Source: Chloroflexota bacterium
Lineage (GTDB): Bacteria; Chloroflexota; Limnocylindria; Limnocylindrales; CSP1-4
Direction of reading: 5' to 3'
Length of the DNA stretch: 64,000 nt
Assembly: GCA_003141955.1 (NCBI GenBank)
Contig: PLOC01000033.1
Coordinates: 1-64,000 of the forward strand
How positions within the stretch are numbered: the stretch's first letter is position 1; each line of letters opens with the position of its first letter. Positions 60,103-64,000 of the stretch are shown in pieces. The notes under the pieces were generated by a model, which ran no database searches, was not told the DNA's origin, and saw only the letters and a program-made list of their open reading frames with translations. The translations under genes and the position numbers were made by a program.

Positions 60103-61533
60103 ATGCAGACGACCAACACCCCCCTTCCCAAGTCCCGCCTCCAGATGGAGTTCGAGCTCCCGGCCGAGCGCTTGACCCGCTCGCTGGACGACGCCGCTCG
60201 CCGCCTTTCGCAACAGCACCGCATCTCGGGATTCCGGCCCGGCAAGGCGCCGCGGGCCGTCGTCGAGCGAGTGGTCGGTGCCCCGACGGTCATGGAAGAA
60301 GCCGTCGATCTCCTCGTCGAGAATGCCGTGCGCGAGGCCGTGCGCGAGCAGGAGATCGTGCCGCTGGCTTCTCCCGAGGTCGAGGTCACCCAGGCCGAGG
60401 AGGGCAAGCCGGTCATCTTCAAGGCGACCCTGCAGGTCCGGCCGGAGATCAAGCTCGGCGACTTCGAGAACTTCCCGTTCAAGCCCGAGGTCGAGGCCGT
60501 CGACGAGACGATGGTCGAGAAGGTGGTGGACGAACTGCGCGACAGCGAGGCCCACCTGGAGCCGGTGGAAGGCCGCGCCGCCGCGAACGGTGACTTTGCG
60601 ATCGTGTCGTTCGACGGTCTGCGCAACGGCGCCAAGTTCATCGGCGGGTCGTCGGATCAGATGCCCCTCGTCCTGGGCGAGAACCGGCTGTACCCGGGTT
60701 TCGAAGACCACATCGTGGGGATGTCCAAGGGCGAGGAGCGCGAGTTCGACATCGACATTCCCGAGGAATTCCCTGTCGCGACGATGCGCGGCGCCCACAT
60801 GCACTTCAACGTGAAGCTGAAGGAGCTGCGCGGCAAGGTCGCACCCGAGGCCAACGACGAGTTCGCCCGATCCATAGGGCGATTCGAGGACCTGGCCCAC
60901 CTCAAGGCCGAGCTGCGCAAGCGCCTCGAGGAGAACGCCCTCGATCGGGCCCGCCACCAGTTCGCCGACCGGATCGTCGACTACGCCGCCCTCAACGCCA
61001 CGATCGACCTGCCGGACATCCTGGTCGACCAGGAGGTCGAGGTCATGCGCGACGAGATGCGCTCCGCCATGGCCCGCCAGGGCATCACCGAAGAGGCGTA
61101 TCTCAAGGCGACGGGCAAGACTGAGGAGGAGATGCGCGAGCAGCTCCGCCCGCAGGCCTTCACGCGGGCGAGGAGCCTGCTGGCTCTCTCCGAGATCGCC
61201 AAAGTCAAGGGCGTGGAGGTCCCCGACGCCGACATCGAGGCCGAGGTCGCTCAGGCCCGGGCTCGATATGCGAACGACCGCAGCCTGGTCCAGTACTTCG
61301 AGAGCGAACGCGGCCGAAACTACATCAGGAGCACGTTGAGGCGGTCGCGGACCGTGGAGCAGCTTGTGGACGAGTGGCTCGCCGCCCACCCCGAGGCGCC
61401 GCGCCTGCGGCACATCGAGGATGCCGGGCCAGGCTCGACCGTCGAGACTCGGCCGGCCGAGGCTGCCGCGCCGGCCGGAATGACCGAACCTGTCAGCCTG
61501 ACGCCGCCGGCCGCCAGCGCGCCCGGCGCCTGA
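60103..61533 (+). CDS. tig: Trigger factor
   Basis: A 476-residue ribosome-bound chaperone and prolyl isomerase. The ribosome-binding loop [19 protein letters not shown] (GFRxGxxP signature) is near residue 45, the FKBP-like domain around 150-240 ([20 protein letters not shown]), and the helical C-terminal arms hold peptide. A Pro/Ala-rich tail extends past the usual end. First gene of the classic tig-clpP-clpX order; clpP follows after 29 bp. Confidence 0.96.
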   Translation: MQTTNTPLPKSRLQMEFELPAERLTRSLDDAARRLSQQHRISGFRPGKAPRAVVERVVGAPTVMEEAVDLLVENAVREAVREQEIVPLASPEVEVTQAEEGKPVIFKATLQVRPEIKLGDFENFPFKPEVEAVDETMVEKVVDELRDSEAHLEPVEGRAAANGDFAIVSFDGLRNGAKFIGGSSDQMPLVLGENRLYPGFEDHIVGMSKGEEREFDIDIPEEFPVATMRGAHMHFNVKLKELRGKVAPEANDEFARSIGRFEDLAHLKAELRKRLEENALDRARHQFADRIVDYAALNATIDLPDILVDQEVEVMRDEMRSAMARQGITEEAYLKATGKTEEEMREQLRPQAFTRARSLLALSEIAKVKGVEVPDADIEAEVAQARARYANDRSLVQYFESERGRNYIRSTLRRSRTVEQLVDEWLAAHPEAPRLRHIEDAGPGSTVETRPAEAAAPAGMTEPVSLTPPAASAPGA

Positions 61534-61562
61534 GCGCGACCCAGCGAAGAGGAGACGATCCG

Positions 61563-62243
61563 ATGCTCGTGCCAATGGTGATCGAAACCTCGAGCCGTGG
61601 CGAGCGTGCCTACGACATCTACTCGCGCCTGCTGCGCGAGCGGATCATCTTCCTGGGCGACACGATCGAGGACAACGTCGCTAACCTGGTCATCGCCCAG
61701 CTGCTCTTTCTCGACGCCGAGGATCCGGAGCGGGACATCAGCCTCTACATCAACTCGCCCGGCGGGGTCATCACCAGCGGCCTGGCCATCTACGACACGA
61801 TGCAGTACGTCCGCGCCCCCGTGAGCACGATCTGCATCGGTATGGCGGCCAGCATGGCGGCCGTGCTGCTTGCCGCGGGCGCGCCCGCCAAGCGCTTTGC
61901 CCTGCCGCACAGCCGGATCATGATCCACCAGGGGTCCGGCGGCTTCCGTGGCAACACCCCGGACGTGATGATCCAGGTCAAGGAGATGGAGACTCTGGTC
62001 AACACAAATCACGAGATTCTTAGTCACCATTGTGGACAACCCATCGAGAAGATCGTTGCCGATACCTCAAGGGACTACTTCATGTCCCCAACGGAGGCGA
62101 AGGAGTATGGCATCATCGATGCCGTCTACTCCGCCACGGGAAATCCGCTGGCCGCACTGAGCCAGCCGGCGGACGGTGCCGACGGAGTCGACAAGGCCGA
62201 CGGAGGCCAGCAGCCTCCCGAGGCCGAACTCGACCGGGGATAG
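61563..62243 (+). CDS. clpP: ATP-dependent Clp protease proteolytic subunit
   Basis: A 226-residue ClpP. Catalytic Ser97 ([16 protein letters not shown]), His122 ([14 protein letters not shown]) and Asp171 ([14 protein letters not shown]) are all in place. It forms the barrel that degrades proteins fed by ClpX. About 25 extra C-terminal residues ([20 protein letters not shown]) are acidic and not part of the core. GAGGAGA precedes the ATG. Confidence 0.97.
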   Translation: MLVPMVIETSSRGERAYDIYSRLLRERIIFLGDTIEDNVANLVIAQLLFLDAEDPERDISLYINSPGGVITSGLAIYDTMQYVRAPVSTICIGMAASMAAVLLAAGAPAKRFALPHSRIMIHQGSGGFRGNTPDVMIQVKEMETLVNTNHEILSHHCGQPIEKIVADTSRDYFMSPTEAKEYGIIDAVYSATGNPLAALSQPADGADGVDKADGGQQPPEAELDRG

Positions 62244-62272
62244 AGCTCAGTCGCAAAGGACGGGTCCAGGGC

Positions 62273-63577
<1,305 letters not shown>

Positions 63578-64000
63578 GACAGGCGGGGGAGGGGAGATAG
63601 CGGCGCCGAAGGTCGCCTCCCGCGCCTCGACTTGCGATCCATTCACGCCGCGACTGTTCTCCAGGTTCCGGCTCCTGCACGCGGCCACCGCTGGCCATGT
63701 TCCACGGACCAGCGGGCCGATTCACGCTCGGATTCGTCCCGGTTGAGCATGGGAGCGTGGCCACCGGCTCCCCCATTCGCGTCGAACGTGGATACCAGTC
63801 ACCCGGCGCATGAATCGAAGGCGGGCGCGGTTCCGATCGTTGGTGAGCTCTGATGACAGCACACTGGCCCACGCTGGCGAGCTGTCGCATCGGGTCGGGG
63901 CGAGGAGATTGACTCCGGAGTCTCAAGCTCGGCCTATTCACACGAGACCCAGCGTCATACCATGCCGACCGAGGGCACTTGTCGGCGCCGCTGAGAACCG
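63578..64000. other. Intergenic, no gene recognised
   Basis: 423 bp after clpX without a supported gene. A 38-codon ORF (63697-63813, starting MFHGPAGRFTLGFVPVEHG) reads cleanly but has no Shine-Dalgarno or recognised family. GC content falls a little toward the right edge. No tRNA or clear terminator was found. Confidence 0.5.

Noticed and set aside
63697-63813. 38-codon ORF after clpX
   Set aside because: Clean frame but no Shine-Dalgarno, no recognisable family and no coupling to a neighbour.

Overview
The window is a high-GC chromosomal segment with frequent GTG and TTG starts, 4-base start/stop overlaps, lipoprotein-type signal peptides followed by Pro/Ser/Thr-rich linkers, and no outer-membrane genes. 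Gene content (tig-clpP-clpX, paired M16 peptidases, a rhomboid protease with an N-terminal repeat domain, PyrR-type leaders before carA and carB) fits an uncultured Chloroflexota bacterium, possibly Limnocylindria-like; an actinobacterial relative cannot be excluded from sequence alone. The assignment is inference.

Layout. 1-5.8 kb: end of a HigBA-type toxin-antitoxin locus, a VOC-fold protein, and two overlapping GH94 phosphorylases that probably split beta-linked disaccharides with phosphate. 6-7.2 kb: small proteins, tandem hairpins and a broken BrnT toxin. 7.3-16 kb: carA and carB, each behind its own nearly identical leader of about 105 bp holding two tandem PyrR-binding loops, a Shine-Dalgarno, a short leader ORF that runs through an intrinsic terminator, and a GTG start overlapping the leader stop. 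Between the two car genes lies an accessory stretch with two VapBC modules, a frameshifted SEC-C gene, a pair of about 43-bp direct repeats and a DUF5343/DUF4145-like gene pair.

16-31.4 kb: an ECF sigma factor with a membrane DsbA-LysM fusion, a site-2-type metalloprotease, an ArsR regulator plus small ORF plus MFS exporter sharing a duplicated 20-bp palindromic operator, two M16 peptidase subunits with a degenerate PfkB-like protein, the rhomboid, a GT2-like protein with a CysS-like N-terminus, a two-component system and a CoxG-like protein. 31.4-40.4 kb: a scrambled region in which the last 243 bp of an ABC-2 permease gene occur in two extra truncated copies, plus a third, diverged paralogue tail. 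Mixed with these are two rsgA remnants (one long with two frameshifts), a transposase fragment, a truncated GNAT and lineage-specific surface proteins. The intact permease and its ATPase sit at the right edge, behind a long leader with an Arg-rich leader peptide and terminator.

40.6-50.9 kb: a sugar-binding lipoprotein, a class II aldolase, a methyltransferase broken by a 26-bp tandem duplication, an inositol-phosphatase-family enzyme, small proteins, an amidohydrolase with a coupled HExxH protein, an Mrp/ApbC ATPase and a nucleotide cyclase-ATPase. 51-64 kb: an SGNH hydrolase, two cyclic-nucleotide-binding regulators, CinA, a holin-like membrane pair, tRNA-Leu(UAG), a CapA-like protein, a beta-lactamase-fold hydrolase, a PRC-barrel-like protein, and the tig-clpP-clpX proteostasis cluster. 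The final 420 bp hold no recognisable gene.
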